62,000 nt of DNA from Cristatella mucedo (Eukaryota > Bryozoa > Phylactolaemata > Cristatellidae), in assembly GCA_009760855.2 (NCBI GenBank), contig WPIO01000156.1, forward strand, positions 377,501-439,500, read 5' to 3'. The position numbers and the translations under genes are program-made. The notes beneath the pieces were generated by a model. It was not told the origin of the DNA and searched no databases. It worked only from the letters and a program-made list of their open reading frames with translations. Position 1 is the stretch's first letter; each line of letters starts with the position of its first letter. Of the stretch, positions 35,283 through 47,195 are shown piece after piece.

Positions 35283-37330
35283 CACTTGATGAAGCACCCA
35301 TAGAGAACGAAATCTCTCTCCAGGCGCTTCACATTTGCTGCAAAAGGAAACCCGATTGAGTGATGAGCAATATCATGCTCGATAAACAACATGAACAAGG
35401 GTGACATGCACAGGGTCAGCACGAAAGCTTGGTCAGTGGCAGCATGCACAGTGTCAGCACGCATAAGCACATCAAGGATGAATCACAGGGACCCACTAAA
35501 TGCTGTCCAAAATAGGTGTGTTTTTAAGTTCTTTTTAAATGTGGTCAAGTCAGGGGATGTTCTGACGCAAATCGGGAGTGAGTTTCAGGCTTTGAGAGCA
35601 TACGAACTAAATTCACGATCTCCAACGGATTTGAGCTTTGTACGAGGCATTGGTGAACTGTTGGATTCCGAAAAGCGGGTGGTGCGATGCTTGGCCTGGT
35701 GAGGAAGTAGATCTGCGAGATAGGATGGAGCCAAAGAATGAAGGAACCTAAAAATGAGAGACAAAACCTTGAAGTCAATCTGTTGCTTGACTGGGAGCCA
35801 GTGCAGGTCAGCCAGAAGTGGTGTGATGTGGCAACTGCGATGCTCACGACAGACAAGCCTAGCTGCAGAGTTCTACACTAGTTTTAATCGCCTGATTGCA
35901 CATTCAGGTAGGCCAGCAAGCAGTGAGTTACAAAAGTCAAGACGGGATGTCACAAATGCATAGACCAACTTACACGTGGTATCCTTATCTAAACAAGCCC
36001 GAATTTTAGCAATGTCATGTAGCTGTAAGTAGGCAGACTTGATTGTGGAGCTGATGTGGTCGTCTAACGAGAGGTCACTTTGGAACATGACACCTATATT
36101 ACGAGCTGATTCAACAGAACATATGCCGGCTGAGTGGATTTTGAGCGTTAACCTTACCGATTTTCAAATCACACTGGGTTTGCCCATTACATAAGTTAGT
36201 TTTATCATCGCTTAGTTTAAGAAAATTGGCTGCCATCTATGTGCAGATGTCATCAATACATGCAGCAAATGAGTTGAGAGAACTCGAGGTGCTCGAAGGC
36301 TGGGAAGGGTCAAAGCAAAGGTACAGCTGAGTGTCATCCGCATAGAAGTGAAAGCCTAGATTGTGCTTGGCAATCACATCAGCAAGAGGTAAAGTATAAA
36401 CCGTGAAAAAACCGAACCTAGCCCGGAGCCCTGAGATACCCCACATTTCAGAGGTACCCTGGATGATCTTTGTTCATTCACGTCAATACGCTGGAGTCTC
36501 CCACTGAGATAGGACCTGAACCACTGCAGAGCAGTGCCAGTGATGCCCAGGCGAGATGAGAGGCGCTCAAGAAGAAATTTGTGATCGATGGTGTCAAAAG
36601 CTGCCGAAAGATCGAGCAAAACAAGCAGAGACACTCTACCTACGTCTGCATTCCTAAGTAGGTCGTTGTATACCCTAAGCAATGCTGACTCTGTGGAGTG
36701 ATTAGCTCTAAAGCCAGACTGGAGCTTACTAGCAAGGTGCGAGGTTTCGATATACGAGTTCAGCTGGTCCGCCACGACCCGTTCCAGTGTCTTTGATAGG
36801 AATGGTAGAAGGGAAACTGGGCGGTAGTTGCTTAAGTTCTCTTGGTCTAGTGTAGCTTCCTTGAGTAGTGGCCTGACTACAGCTTTTTTGAAAGGTGTTG
36901 GGACATGACCTGAGACAAATGACATATTAGTGATGTTAGTTATGCATGGCAGTAGCAGGTCAATGCAACGTAGGAGCAGGACAGTGGGAATAGGGTCAAA
37001 AGGACTTGTTGTCTTCTTTGATTGCGATATGAATTTCAGGACGAGATCACTAGTGACCTGCTTAAATGTAGACATTGAGGATCTGCCAGGAATTGAGGGG
37101 CAGCATTTTCGGGGGATGCTGCTGTCATCATCGCAGGGATGGACTCTCTGATCTTGCCTATCTTCGGGACAAAGAATCGATGGAAGCGTTCGGCTAGGTC
37201 ATCAGAAGGATCATCACGTAAGGAGCTAATCACTGGGAGCGGTTGAGGAGATGGTTGATCGTCGACATCAGCATTTTTGGAGCGTGCATCTGTGCTTCAA
37301 CAATGTTTTTCATAGAAGCTAGACTTACCT
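35275..37330 (-). pseudogene. LINE-A, longest copy: reverse transcriptase and C-terminus, minus strand
   Basis: About 2.05 kb, 5'-truncated, non-LTR retrotransposon of the L2/CR1 group. Reading leftwards: linker with ISSLRDDPSDDLAERFHRFF (37233-37036); reverse transcriptase in 37075-36374 with FDPIPTVLL, FKKAVVRPLLKE, NYRPVSLLPFLSKTLERV and GFRANHSTESAL; motif A LLDLSAAFDTIDH (about 36580-36620); motif B GVSQG; a frameshift; then motif C YADD at 36344-36333. After more frameshifts come the SRLDFCNSLLAGLP block (35960-35900), the C-terminal end, the 3'UTR, the hairpin and an AT-rich tail at 35275. At least three frame breaks make it non-functional. No endonuclease domain is in the window. Confidence 0.92.
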
Positions 37331-37574
37331 AGTTCAACCCCGAAAAGCTACTACTATCATACTACCCTACTAATTGCCGAAAAATGGGGTCAACTTGCTG
37401 CTCATGCAAGTTATTGAGAGCCTTGCGAGCCCTCACCTATTAAAGTTAGCATTGCCCAAACACCTTGGGCACTCGAAGTAGAGTGCCAATGTGGAATAAT
37501 GCTTGCTTTTGGCAGTGCTTGCTAGTGGCAATGCTACTGGTGGCACAATCAAAGTCGACTGCAGCAACCGGCCA

Positions 37575-37745
37575 CTCTCAGCCGGCACACTAGGTAAGGT
37601 GGTTGCTTTTCACGACCTAGGTTTTGAGGTCGTGGGTTCGAAATCTGCGGTGGGCAATCGTTTATTGCCGCTGCAAGAGGTGGTAACCGTAAAGGCTCTT
37701 CTGTCGCTAAACAAAAGAGGCTGTCGTATCAGCTAGTATTTTTTC
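37575..37745 (+). mobile_element. SINE S1, plus strand
   Basis: 'cactaggtaaggtggttgcttttcacgacc', B box GGTTCGAAATC at 37635-37645, body 'ttattgccgctgcaag' and the 'ggctgtcgtatcagct' end. Confidence 0.88.
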
Positions 37746-37817
37746 TGCCTTGGAGGTTGCTAGCAGCAGCTACAATCCAGACTCAGTTGTACTAAGCGCT
37801 GATTATGGACGGCCCCA

Positions 37818-37883
37818 TTTGATCAAAGCTAGACATAAGATTCAGAAGACTTTGATCAAAGCTAGACATAAGATTCAGAAGCC
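37818..37883. repeat. 33-bp tandem duplication
   Basis: Two copies starting TTTGATCAAAGCTAGAC, identical except for the penultimate base. A recent direct duplication. Confidence 0.95.
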
Positions 37884-38053
37884 ATCTAATTTTATGTCAG
37901 TGATACGGCAGTTACTTTATAAGCCACCCTATCAGCTCACTGGGCTGAAAGCACTGACTCCTAAATCCATCGAAGCTACCTTGCCCATTAATTAGCTGAC
38001 AATATAGTCTGTCAAAGCTTCACCTGGGCAAACTACCAACTCCTCGGTAGGAG

Positions 38054-38242
<189 letters not shown>

Positions 38243-39600
38243 TCTGCCAGATAACAATTGGCACAGTACCCATCGATCAAGCCAGGTTGAATGGACAAAG
38301 ATATGTCTTAGCAATCGTTTGAAGATTCTCGCAGGAATAAGCAGTAGTCGGAACATGATCCGAATTGTGACCTATGGACATGCGGTTTAGTTTTTGAGCA
38401 GCCCACATAAAATGCTGATCAAGCCAAGCTCCTTAATAACACGGAATTCCCCTCTCAAAACCGAGGTTGCAAGTGCCGCTCCCAAAACGAAAGCCACCAG
38501 TCAATAAGGCAAATAGTTTGTAAAATAGTTACTGAGAAGGTCAGCGCCTAAACGGGCGAGTAAAAGCTGCTGCGATTGACATGACTGCACGGACACTTTC
38601 ATATAGTTACCGCTGGCAGCTGGACTGCAGCTGTCAGGAAGCATCGGTGACATGCGAGTAACCGCCGACCCCATGGGGAGGGTGGAAAAAGGAGACGGTG
38701 AGCGTGCCACGCCATCCACCGGGCAGTCAGCAATGAAAGCCCTCTGTTAGGGCTACATTCGTGAAGAGCTGAGTCGCGCCTACGCTCAAACTCAGTCACA
38801 AACTCAGGCCTGCCGTCAGCATCACTAATTTTGGCCTCAACACAGGTTCTGTCAGCTATTCCCAACAATTCTACGTCAGCACTGCCTGCAGCATGCAGAG
38901 TAGTAGAACCCGATAGCAGGTGCCACTGCAGTCGACATCCATCGGTGGTCACGAGGATAATGAGAAGCAAACGACGTAGACGTAGCAAGTTAGATCTCGC
39001 TGTGGCAACTTTCTGTGCAGCGATAAGCAGCAAGCAAACGAATACAGCAGCGGTAGCTCCTTTTAGGGTACGTGGATTATCCGTGGATTATCAGGAGAAT
39101 GACCAAGCTGTGGAGCGCTCACCAGTGGGGTAGCACGAGATTCATCACGTGAGTGTGAGTTTAGTCACTCGTCGGTGATTGAAAATTACAGCTGAGATCA
39201 TCAGCTCCATCCAGCTGCTCTCATTGTCACCGGACCCCTTGCTCTCAGCTAGTCGGCTGAAATCGCTTTTGCCATCGGTCAAAGGCGTCATAGCTCTGAC
39301 TCAACTGAGCGGAAAGTGATACTGGCTAGAACCCTTGGCAAGCGAGCGTGCTCGCCGACAAACCAACCGAGTGCAGGCAAGCTGGCCGAGCAGCAGTAAC
39401 CGCATGCTGGTTCTCGAAAGCGGTTGGCTATTATTGTCGGCGTTGACGGTGCCGGAGCAGTCTAACGGAGATGTAGATGTTCACTTTAGCAGGCAGAAAT
39501 TCCGCGAGTTTCAGTTGCCCCGTGAGATACATGACTCTGTGAGCTTTGTTCCCATCTGAGGCCAGGCCTATAAGCATCAAAAGCAGAGACAGGCAGATCG
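38243..39600. other. No recognised gene; one 144-codon minus-strand frame
   Basis: The minus frame 38599-39033 has a fairly ordinary composition, including a stretch reading SADVELLGIADRTCVEAKIS and then DADGRPEFVTEFERRR. I cannot assign it to a family and its codon context is not distinctive. It could be a fragment of a transposase or gene, or chance. Confidence 0.3.
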
Positions 39601-39604
39601 TTCC

Positions 39605-40450
39605 ATGCACTGCTGTACATGCTGCTGCTGTACAATGACCCTCTGACAAATGCTGATTTAGGTAGAGTATCCCTCCTAGTTCTTTTTGATCACTATGGTC
39701 AACATTTGATAATATTGGCCATCAAGTCCTTCTTGAGGGCTTGTAATCCCGCCTGGGCATCACAGCACTGCAATGCTTCAAGTCCAATCTTAGTGGGACA
39801 TTTCAGAGCACAAAGCAATGAGAAACAGTCACCCAAGGGTTATGGAAAAAAATGGGGTACCCAAGAAATGAATGCTTAGTCCACATCTTTTCGCAAATTA
39901 TACACTCTCTCTTGCCCATGTAATTGCGAAGCACATCTAAGTTTTCATTTTTATGCAGATGATCTTTGTCCTCTGATCCCTCATTGCCATCTTGCACGTC
40001 AAACTCTCCTCACTACACTGAAGCTAGCATTGCTAAAAATCGTACTTGGACGCTAGCAAACTTTCTAAAAATGGAATGGCAATAAAGCAAGCTTACTTAT
40101 TATATGAAAAAAACTAATATTACTCAGAAATTGGAAAGCCCATCTGTCAAAATGAACTCAGCCAGCATATCTCTTGAGGCATCTGAACACAGTATGGGTA
40201 TCTTGTTCCAAAGCGACTTTTCAATTAATGGCTGCATCCCAGCTCCATAGTTAAGTCTTCCTACCTTCAGCCAAGTACCATTCCAAGAACTAAGGCCTGC
40301 TACGACTAGTTTTTTCTCTTAAGTCACAACGAGATTGCAATAAGTAGCTTACTAGGTGCAACACTATGCAGCTGTGTCATGTCTGTGGTGAACGTTACAA
40401 CAGACACATTATAAAACTTCTCGCTGACTTGCAGAGTCTCTAGATTAAAA
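39605..40450 (+). mobile_element. LINE-A, old copy, plus strand
   Basis: Diverged but collinear with LINE-A from the LLRVYNDLLRNADLGRVSLLVL segment (39619) through LGITAL, 'tttcatttttatgcagatga' (YADD region, about 39945), NFLKM, 'cagaaattggaaagccc', LGILFQSDFS and onward to about 40440. Full of small indels. Confidence 0.75.
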
Positions 40451-40880
40451 AGTATAATAATAAAAATAACATATTTGATATAACACCCTCGGAGAAGTCT
40501 ATCTCTTTCTAGGCACTTTACATTTTCTGAAAAGAAAGCACGATCGAATGGTTAGTGGTAGCATGCTCAATAAGCAACAAGAACAACATGGCTAGGGTGA
40601 CATGCACAGGGTCAGCATATACGCATGAGCACATAAAAGGTCTCGTCACAGGGACTCACTAAATGCTAATGCTGTGATAAATAGGTGCGTTTTTAGCTTC
40701 TTTTCAAATGTGCTTGAGTCAGCGGTGTGTCGTGACACAAGTCGGAAGTGAGAAGTTCCAGGCTTTGGAAGCACAAGAGCTAAAGGCACCGTCTCCAAAG
40801 GATTGAGGATTTCTACGAGATATAGGTAAACGATTAGATTCCGAAAAGCGCGCGATACGATGCTTTGCATACTGATTTCA
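40450..40880 (-). mobile_element. LINE-A 3' end, minus strand
   Basis: Tail (AATAAAAATAAC), hairpin, 3'UTR, stop and C-terminus (frame 40646-40870 with NPLETVPLALVLPKPGT, an alternate frame of the FGDRAFSSYAPKAWN region). Directly abuts the opposite-strand copy to its left. Confidence 0.8.
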
Positions 40881-41009
40881 CGTTATTATCTATTGCTTGT
40901 AAGTCCCTTAGTTCGTCAATCCCTATCTTTTAGTTCTTTGATTCCTACCTACCTATCTATCTGAAGTACTTAGTATGCAGGCTTTATCTGCTATTCTAGC
41001 TCAAGTCAT

Positions 41010-41190
41010 TTAGCTGTGCTTCAAACCAATTTCAAATCTTTTGGATCAAGCAACTTCAGCTCGTATGTTCGTATGCAAAGCACTAGAGCCCACTGCCGAG
41101 TGACGTCAAAACGTCTGCTGACGATAATGCTCATTTTAATAAGGAACAATCTTTTGAATAATAACTTAAGAAAACCAAATCGCTATATAG
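41010..41190 (+). mobile_element. LINE-A C-terminal fragment, old, plus strand
   Basis: 'caaaccaatttcaaatctttt', 'cagctcgtatgttcgtatgcaaagc' correspond to LQTNLKSFGDRAFSSYAPKA. Confidence 0.55.
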
Positions 41191-41645
41191 GTGATCTAAA
41201 ACTTACTCCAAGAGAAGAGTCGTCAAGAGTTAATGACAAGCAAAGTATCTTGCTTGCACATGCATATAAAGGAAGATGAATATCATGCTTAGACGAGCAC
41301 GCTAAAGCACGCGAGAAGACACTCAGGGCCGTTGAGAATACTAGGAATAGTGGGTTAGTAACATGCACCAAATAATGCACAGGTAGGAACGCGAAAAGCA
41401 TCAAAAAAGGAAAAGGACAGTACAAAACCTGAGCTTAACAGATGAGTCCATAGCTGAGACTTGAATGATGCTAAGTCGTTGCAGATGGCGACAGACTCCT
41501 CAAGCAAGTTAAAGATTTCATTTTAGCGCCAGGAACGGGGTGCGACTGAAAACCAAAGAAATGGCGGGGCCAGAGCGTGCGGATTGGAGCAATTAGGTCG
41601 GCTAGCAATATGACCGATGTTAACGACTGAAGCCAACTGTAGGCC
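41191..41645. other. No gene seen
   Basis: Short frames only. Confidence 0.35.
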
Positions 41646-41647
41646 CG

Positions 41648-41757
41648 ATCGTTAATAATAATAATAATATTGCACTTGATAAAGCGCCCTCAGAGAACTT
41701 AATCTCTTTCTAGGCGCTTTACATTTGCTGCAAAGTGATACGCAATAGAATAGTAAG
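41648..41757 (-). mobile_element. LINE-A short tail element, subtype 1, minus strand
   Basis: Reverse complement matches 10396-10507 base for base as far as I can read, with the same boundary at 'attttacttac'. Confidence 0.8.
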
Positions 41758-41765
41758 TAAAATAT

Positions 41766-42466
41766 AGAATAGGACTCTACCCCGACAACTGCGGCATATT
41801 TACCATATTCGCTACGGTGCGAAGCTACAGGTCAACGCACCTCAGTAAGAAAGCTATTAGGGGAGGATCAAAGGGACTCGCAGTGGTCTTCCTAGATTGG
41901 TAATGAAATTCAGCGATGAGGTAAATAGAGACACGCATGCAGGAGAAGAGAAGATACGCAAGGTTATGTGCAAGGTGCAGTCCGTTAGAGAGGACAGCGA
42001 GGGATAGAGACCCTGATGCGTACTATCACACCAATGACGAATACAAAGAAAATTCAATACCGAAAGGGATATTTAAATCAGCCAGAATGACTTGGCGAAT
42101 TTTAAAAAGAAGCAAGACACCTTTCTGCTTTAAATAAAATTTTCTCCGCATGCTTTTTTCATTTATAGGTTAATGAGAAAATCGGAATAGGATCGGTTAT
42201 CATTAATCGATTGACAAGCTTTCGCTTGCAGCATTTGGTGAGGATCTGTGTGAATATATATTCTTTTTTGATTATTTATTGATGATTGATGATTAATTAT
42301 TATTTGATTATTTCTTTTTTTTAGTTTTTTTATTTCTATTTCTTTTTTTGAATTCTTTTAGGACGCAATGCAATTCTTATATTCGCATAGTCATTAGCAT
42401 CCTTTGCCACTGCTAGCAGATAAAGGTTGGCAACTAGTCGTCGTCGTCGGAAGACGAGATGACGCA
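41766..42466. other. No gene seen; T-rich tract
   Basis: Contains an imperfect ATTATTTGATTA/T-rich tract at 42255-42355. No coding evidence. Confidence 0.4.
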
Positions 42467-42561
42467 GGGCCTAGAGATCGTGGCACCTGAGGCCCTATTG
42501 GTAGTGGCACATAGGCGCTAGAGGTTGTAGCCCCTAAGGCCCTAGATGTCGTGGCTCCTGT
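42467..42561. repeat. 23/24-bp minisatellite, four diverged copies
   Basis: Units begin GGCCCTAGAG.TCGTGGC at 42468, 42491, 42514 and 42538. In one frame units 3-4 read ALEVVAPKALDVVAP, so it may be a relic of a repetitive coding region. Confidence 0.75.
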
Positions 42562-42594
42562 TTAAATTTCCTTGACGAAGCTGGCCAGAATGTC

Positions 42595-42712
42595 ACATGT
42601 AAGAGAAAAAATGTAAGATGTAAGAGAAAGAATGTAAGAGAAAAATATAAGAGAATGTAAGAGAAAAAATGTAAGAGAATGTAAGAGAAAATGTAAGAGA
42701 AAAAATGCTGAT
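42595..42712. repeat. (AATGTAAGAGAAA)n minisatellite
   Basis: Variable-length units of ATGTAAGAGAAAA (10-16 bp), about nine copies. Confidence 0.92.
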
Positions 42713-43340
42713 GCGTGACAGTAAGCCACTCCAAGGCAAGAGCATGCAGTCTACGAAGGAGAGTTTCTCTTTCGAGAGAGCCTCATGAAGACTCAACGCC
42801 ACGCAGCGTCGACGACCAGGGGAGGGTTCAGAAAAATAACCTCGTTTAGCTTATGACTGTGCATTCTCGCCTGATAAAATAGAGCGCCGAAAACCGGCAT
42901 GGCGATTCTAGAGAGCTACGTGGAGAAGGAAACATGGCGGTCACGGTCGTCATGGTGGACACATTCTAGAGAGTTGCAGTAGAAGGGTAAAAACTTTCAC
43001 GAGCTGGAAGCTAATTGATAGCAGTCCTACCCTATGCATTATACATATTGGCAGCTGAGAAAGAAGGAAAACCGTCAGCAATTGTAATTGCAACTATTAC
43101 AATTTTAGAATAAGTTAAGAAGAGCATAACTTGAAGTTTTTTGATGAGTACACAATTTAAAAAGTAACTGAATTTTAGAGGTGCTGCTGACTTTTTTTAA
43201 AGAGCTTCTTATTTGAATGACATTCAATTGGATTGAGAGGGACAGCTACCCTGGTTCGGCCTGGGGGTAATGTACTCACCTTATTGACACCTTATCACTT
43301 ATTGACTAAGTTCGTGGGCTTAATTTTGTTGGCATATAAA
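42713..43340. other. No gene seen
   Basis: A 'ttctagagag' word occurs twice (42907, 42965). No coding evidence. Confidence 0.35.
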
Positions 43341-43348
43341 AAAAATAC

Positions 43349-43518
43349 TAGCTGATTTAACAGCCTCTTTTGAATATCGACAGAAAAGCCTTTATGGCTA
43401 TCTCCACCGGTTGCGGCGGCGATAAAGAATCGCCCACCGCAGGATTCGAGCGCACGACCTCGGGACCTAGATCGTGAAAAGCAACCACCTTACCTAGTGA
43501 GCCATCGAGGCTCACCGC
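43349..43518 (-). mobile_element. SINE S1, minus strand
   Basis: Starts with the reverse complement of the S1 end (GCTGATTTAACAGCC at 43351-43365), then 'aaagcctttatggctatctccaccgg', 'gcccaccgcaggattcgagc' (B box), and 'aagcaaccaccttacctagtgagcc' (A-box side). Confidence 0.88.
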
Positions 43519-44678
43519 CTGAGTGGCGATCAATTTCTCTTGGGGAGGTATGTTAATGGCTTAGATTATGTCATTTTCATCCTAAAAGAGTATAGAGTGG
43601 CAATTTTTAAGCTAAATTTACCCATCAGAATTACAAAACAGTGAAACTCATCTCTTGTTACTCATCCGCGTTATGGGTTAGAATCTGAGGCCTGTTTTCC
43701 TTAAACAGCTTTGTTTGGCAGATTTACATATACATCCAGTCTAGTCTAGATGTAATGGCTTCAAGTATGCTCCCTTAGGTATACTGATGCGCAAAGCGAG
43801 ATTACAACCTAGAGTTCTTCCAAAATGACACTCACAAAACCCACGCTCTCTCCTTCTCTCTCACACACGCACACATACATATATGCGGGCGCGCGTGTGC
43901 ATAAGTAATTGCAATTTTGGACGAACTCATTTAATAAATAAATGAATGTATATGTAAATTTATATGCGAAGAGGAACCAGTTTGGGTGAGTGCGATAGAA
44001 AACTTTCCTTCCATCAATGTAATCAACGTTAGCAGTTGACTAGGCATTGATAAGAACAGGGCGTTTTGACCACCGCCTAAGAACGGTTTCGGTGGGTGCT
44101 AGCTCTGTCACCGCACAGCTTGACCGTCCCGATTTCCCGACACTTCTTGGAAGATTCTAGGCAAACCATTAGGCAGATGCTTTCGAATCTGAGAACCCGA
44201 TAGCCGAACGCCGTAGCATTTACTTTGCCTGACCTTGAATCATGTGTCCTCTGACACTGGTATGTTCTGTCATCTGAACCTTGGAAGCCATTCTCGAGTA
44301 ACGTCGTTAACGTCGGTGTTCGTAATGCACGACGGCTGCTGGGCGTGATGCAATATTCAATCTGCTGCTGCACAGGTAGATCTTTCAAAATGTTGGAAAA
44401 AATGGAAAATTGGAGTGCAATTCTTCTTCGGCTGCTACCCGGACGATTGCTAATTTTCTTACTCGCAGCGAAAGCTCTACGCGGCCTGATTTCACAACCA
44501 TTTTGATTAGCGAATTTTAAGTCATGATGTGGAGTCTCTAATTAACCACAGTATAGTAATTTGGTGCATCACGTGATGTGATCCTGATTTTTTCTGCTTC
44601 TAAGAGCTATTCGTCACATCGAAATGAATTTTGGATGGAAGCGACGAAATTATTTCTCAATCAGGCTGTTTGTTTGTG
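43519..44678. other. No recognisable gene
   Basis: Frame 44077-44388 (minus, 103 codons) is unrecognised. A short AC/GC patch lies at 43860-43900. Confidence 0.35.
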
Positions 44679-44679
44679 C

Positions 44680-44825
44680 GAGCTGGTTTGGCTAGCGCTT
44701 AAGGTGCTCGCCCCGACCAAGGTCTGATTGAGGCCGTGGGCTCGAGCCTCGGGGCATATGTGAAGCGCATGAATAGAGATTAAGTTCTCTTGGGGCGCTA
44801 TATAAATGAATTATATTTATTTTTT
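44680..44825 (+). mobile_element. SINE S2, well preserved, plus strand
   Basis: 'ggtttggctagcgcttaagg' head, GGGCTCGAGCC B box near 44738, 'ggggcatatgtgaagcgc', AGAGATTAAGTTCTCT hairpin, GGGGCGCTATATAAATGAAT end. Confidence 0.9.
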
Positions 44826-45486
44826 TAGTAGTATTTTTCTTGCGCATCGACATCTGCTCCCCTGCTGCCGGCTGTAGCACGTCCCCCAGACGTCCATTGA
44901 GATGCTACTTCCATTTTACCCACTAAATCGAGTGCTCTCTTGAATCAGCTATGCTTCTCAATTCCTCTTTGTTGCGTGAGATGAAGTGTGCTGGCTTTCG
45001 ATTGCGTAGCGAAAGCCGCTTAGGCTTCGAGTTGGCTATAAAAAAACTCTCTCCTGCGTAACACCTACTTGGTCGCTGTGGCTTTGTGGAATTGCTGATG
45101 GAGAGATAGATAAGCGAGCGAGCAAGCAGGCTGCCTCTCTCGTTAGGTGGGTTTTCTGAACCGTGCCGAGCAGTGCTATACGGTATTCTTTATCATGCTA
45201 TGTGCAGAGCAGTATCTTCCAGCGTCTCGAGCCTTTGATGCCAAGCTGTCCATTGCCAGCATTCTCCATCGACGTGGAATGACTGTTCCCTTCACCCTTT
45301 CACCCAATCGCCTCGAGATCAGCATGAGAAGCGAACGATTCGGGCTGGACAGGATGACAGGATAACGTTGTAAAACATGGCTGCCCCATTTGCGGATGCA
45401 TCAGTCGGCCGCGACGTGGATGTGTCTTAGCTTACTTCGTCCAGGTACTTGCATCTGTCGATGTTATAGTCTGGCTATTAGTAGAA
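44826..45486. other. No gene seen; short sequence shared with 54975-55035
   Basis: 'cacctacttggtcgctgtgg' then 'ctttgtggaattgc' at about 45064-45097 recurs, slightly altered, in the large intron region of the protease gene near 54990-55030. Confidence 0.4.
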
Positions 45487-45487
45487 G

Positions 45488-45700
45488 AATGTATCTGCGT
45501 CTGTAACTCCTCAAGCTCATAAGGACTAAGGGAATGTTACGCAGAAGAGTTTTCGATTGTGCACTCAAAGCCTACGTGGCTTTTGGTCAGCACCCAATAG
45601 CCAAAAGACTTATCTCACCCAGCAACGTGAAAGTGAGCAGCATAGCACACTCAGCCAAGCACAGTCGAGGAACTGAGTACTAGAATAGTAATGATGCTAA
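45488..45700 (-). mobile_element. LINE-B 3' end, minus strand
   Basis: 'atgtatctgcgtctgtaactcc' end, 'tacgcagaagagttttcgattg', 'caatagccaaaagac' and 'gtgaaagtgagcagcatagc' match the other LINE-B 3' ends. Confidence 0.75.
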
Positions 45701-45701
45701 C

Positions 45702-45815
45702 CAAAATCACCAGCTCTTGTGCAGCGGGCAATAAAGGATCACTCACTGCAGGGCTCGAACCAGGACCTGGATGGGGAAGAGCGAGCGCCTGACCCCTGGC
45801 TAAGACTGGGCCAGA
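45702..45815 (-). mobile_element. SINE S1-like fragment, minus strand
   Basis: 'gcgggcaataaaggatcactcactgcagggctcgaacc' is the S1 B-box region in reverse. The remainder is diverged. Confidence 0.6.
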
Positions 45816-46485
45816 GAGGGGTCAGAGAAAGAATTTGTTGTGTCCGTTGATCCACCGGAAGCCACCATGGCAGCTCCTTCAGTGAAGAGCATGTGCCTCA
45901 GCTGTCTCCGCTATGTCATAGTAGCAATGAGAGAGAAATTAGCTTCAAAGACAGCCATCAAAAGACAGACATGGGCAGGCAAACAAACAGACAGCAGACA
46001 GACAGGCATACAGGAACGGCAAGAAATTTGCAGCATGTCGGCAGAAAAACCAGCATTTACAAAAATGACACGAACCAGCGAGTTGCTTGGTTATTACCCA
46101 CTTGGCTAAGTATTTGTCGGCTTAACTTCGAGACAGACATGGCACGCTTTTTTTGGTTTCAGAACCAGTGCTATAGTTTCCTGTGCAAGTCTGTAGTTGA
46201 ATTAGATAAAGCTATCTTTTAGTTCAGCCGCATTTATATTTCCCTTTAACGTTTGCGGATAGAAAGGCGGGCAGACAAAAGACAGGGAATGACGAACACC
46301 AGGCAGGTTTAACAGCTGTCTAAACAGCATCGGCACACTCACAAACATCAGAATGAATCAGTGTAGCTTGCCAACGATTAATACTGCCGCTAGTGGGGCT
46401 GTATCGAGAGATAGCGGATAAATTGGACGTGTGCCGAAAAAGATGAAGGAATGGACGACCTGCGACAGGTGCATGAGAGTGGATA
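45816..46485. other. No recognisable gene
   Basis: Frames 45840-46109 and 45893-46222 have no known domain. A 'cagacagacaggc' patch lies near 45965-46010. Confidence 0.35.
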
Positions 46486-46489
46486 ACGA

Positions 46490-47195
46490 TGAATCACAAT
46501 TACTTCTGTAACTCACTGCTTGCTGGCCTACCGGCATGTGCAATCAGGCGATTGCAGCTGGTGCAAAACTCCACATCTAGGCTTGTCTGTCGTGAGCGTC
46601 GCAGTTGCCACATCACAGCTCTTCTCACCGACCTGCACTGGCTACCAGTTAAGCAACGGATCGACTTCAAGGTTTTGCCACTCACTTTTAGGTCACTGCA
46701 TTCTTTGGCTCCAGCCTATCTCTCAGGTATATTTCCCCACCAGGCCATGCATTGTACCACCCGCTTTTCGGAATCCAACAGTCTACAAATACCTCTTACA
46801 AATCTCAAATCCTTTGGAGACCGCGCATTTAGTTCGTATTCTCCCAAAGCCTGGAACTCCCTCCCGACCTGCGTCAGAACATCCCCTGAACATCCCCCCA
46901 CATTTAAAAAGAACTTAAAACCAAACCCATTTAGTACAGCATTTAGTGGGTCCCTGTGATTCGTCCTTCACATGCTTATGCGTGCTGACACTGTGCATGC
47001 TGCCACTAACCACATTTGCATGCTGACCCTGTGCATGTCACCCCTAACCATATTATTCATTTTGTTTGTTTTATCATGCATGATATTACTCACCATTCCA
47101 TTGCATTTCCCTTTACAGAAAATGCAAAGCGCCTAGAAAGAGATTGAGTTCTCTGAGGGCGCTTTATCAAGTGCATTGTCATTATTATTATTACG
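46490..47195 (+). mobile_element. LINE-A C-terminus and 3'UTR, plus strand
   Basis: The open frame 46489-46959 covers the ORF2 C-terminus without a break: FCNSLLAGLPACAIRRL, LTDLHWLPVKQRIDFKVLPL, FGDRAFSSYSPKAWNSLP and a TGA at 46957. The 3'UTR with the duplicated 'gcatgctg...ccactaacca' module follows at 46980-47054, then the hairpin and ATT tail. The cleanest 3' end in the window. Confidence 0.92.

Noticed and set aside
35275-37330. Intact, active LINE
   Set aside because: At least three frameshifts, a truncated 5' part and no endonuclease domain.
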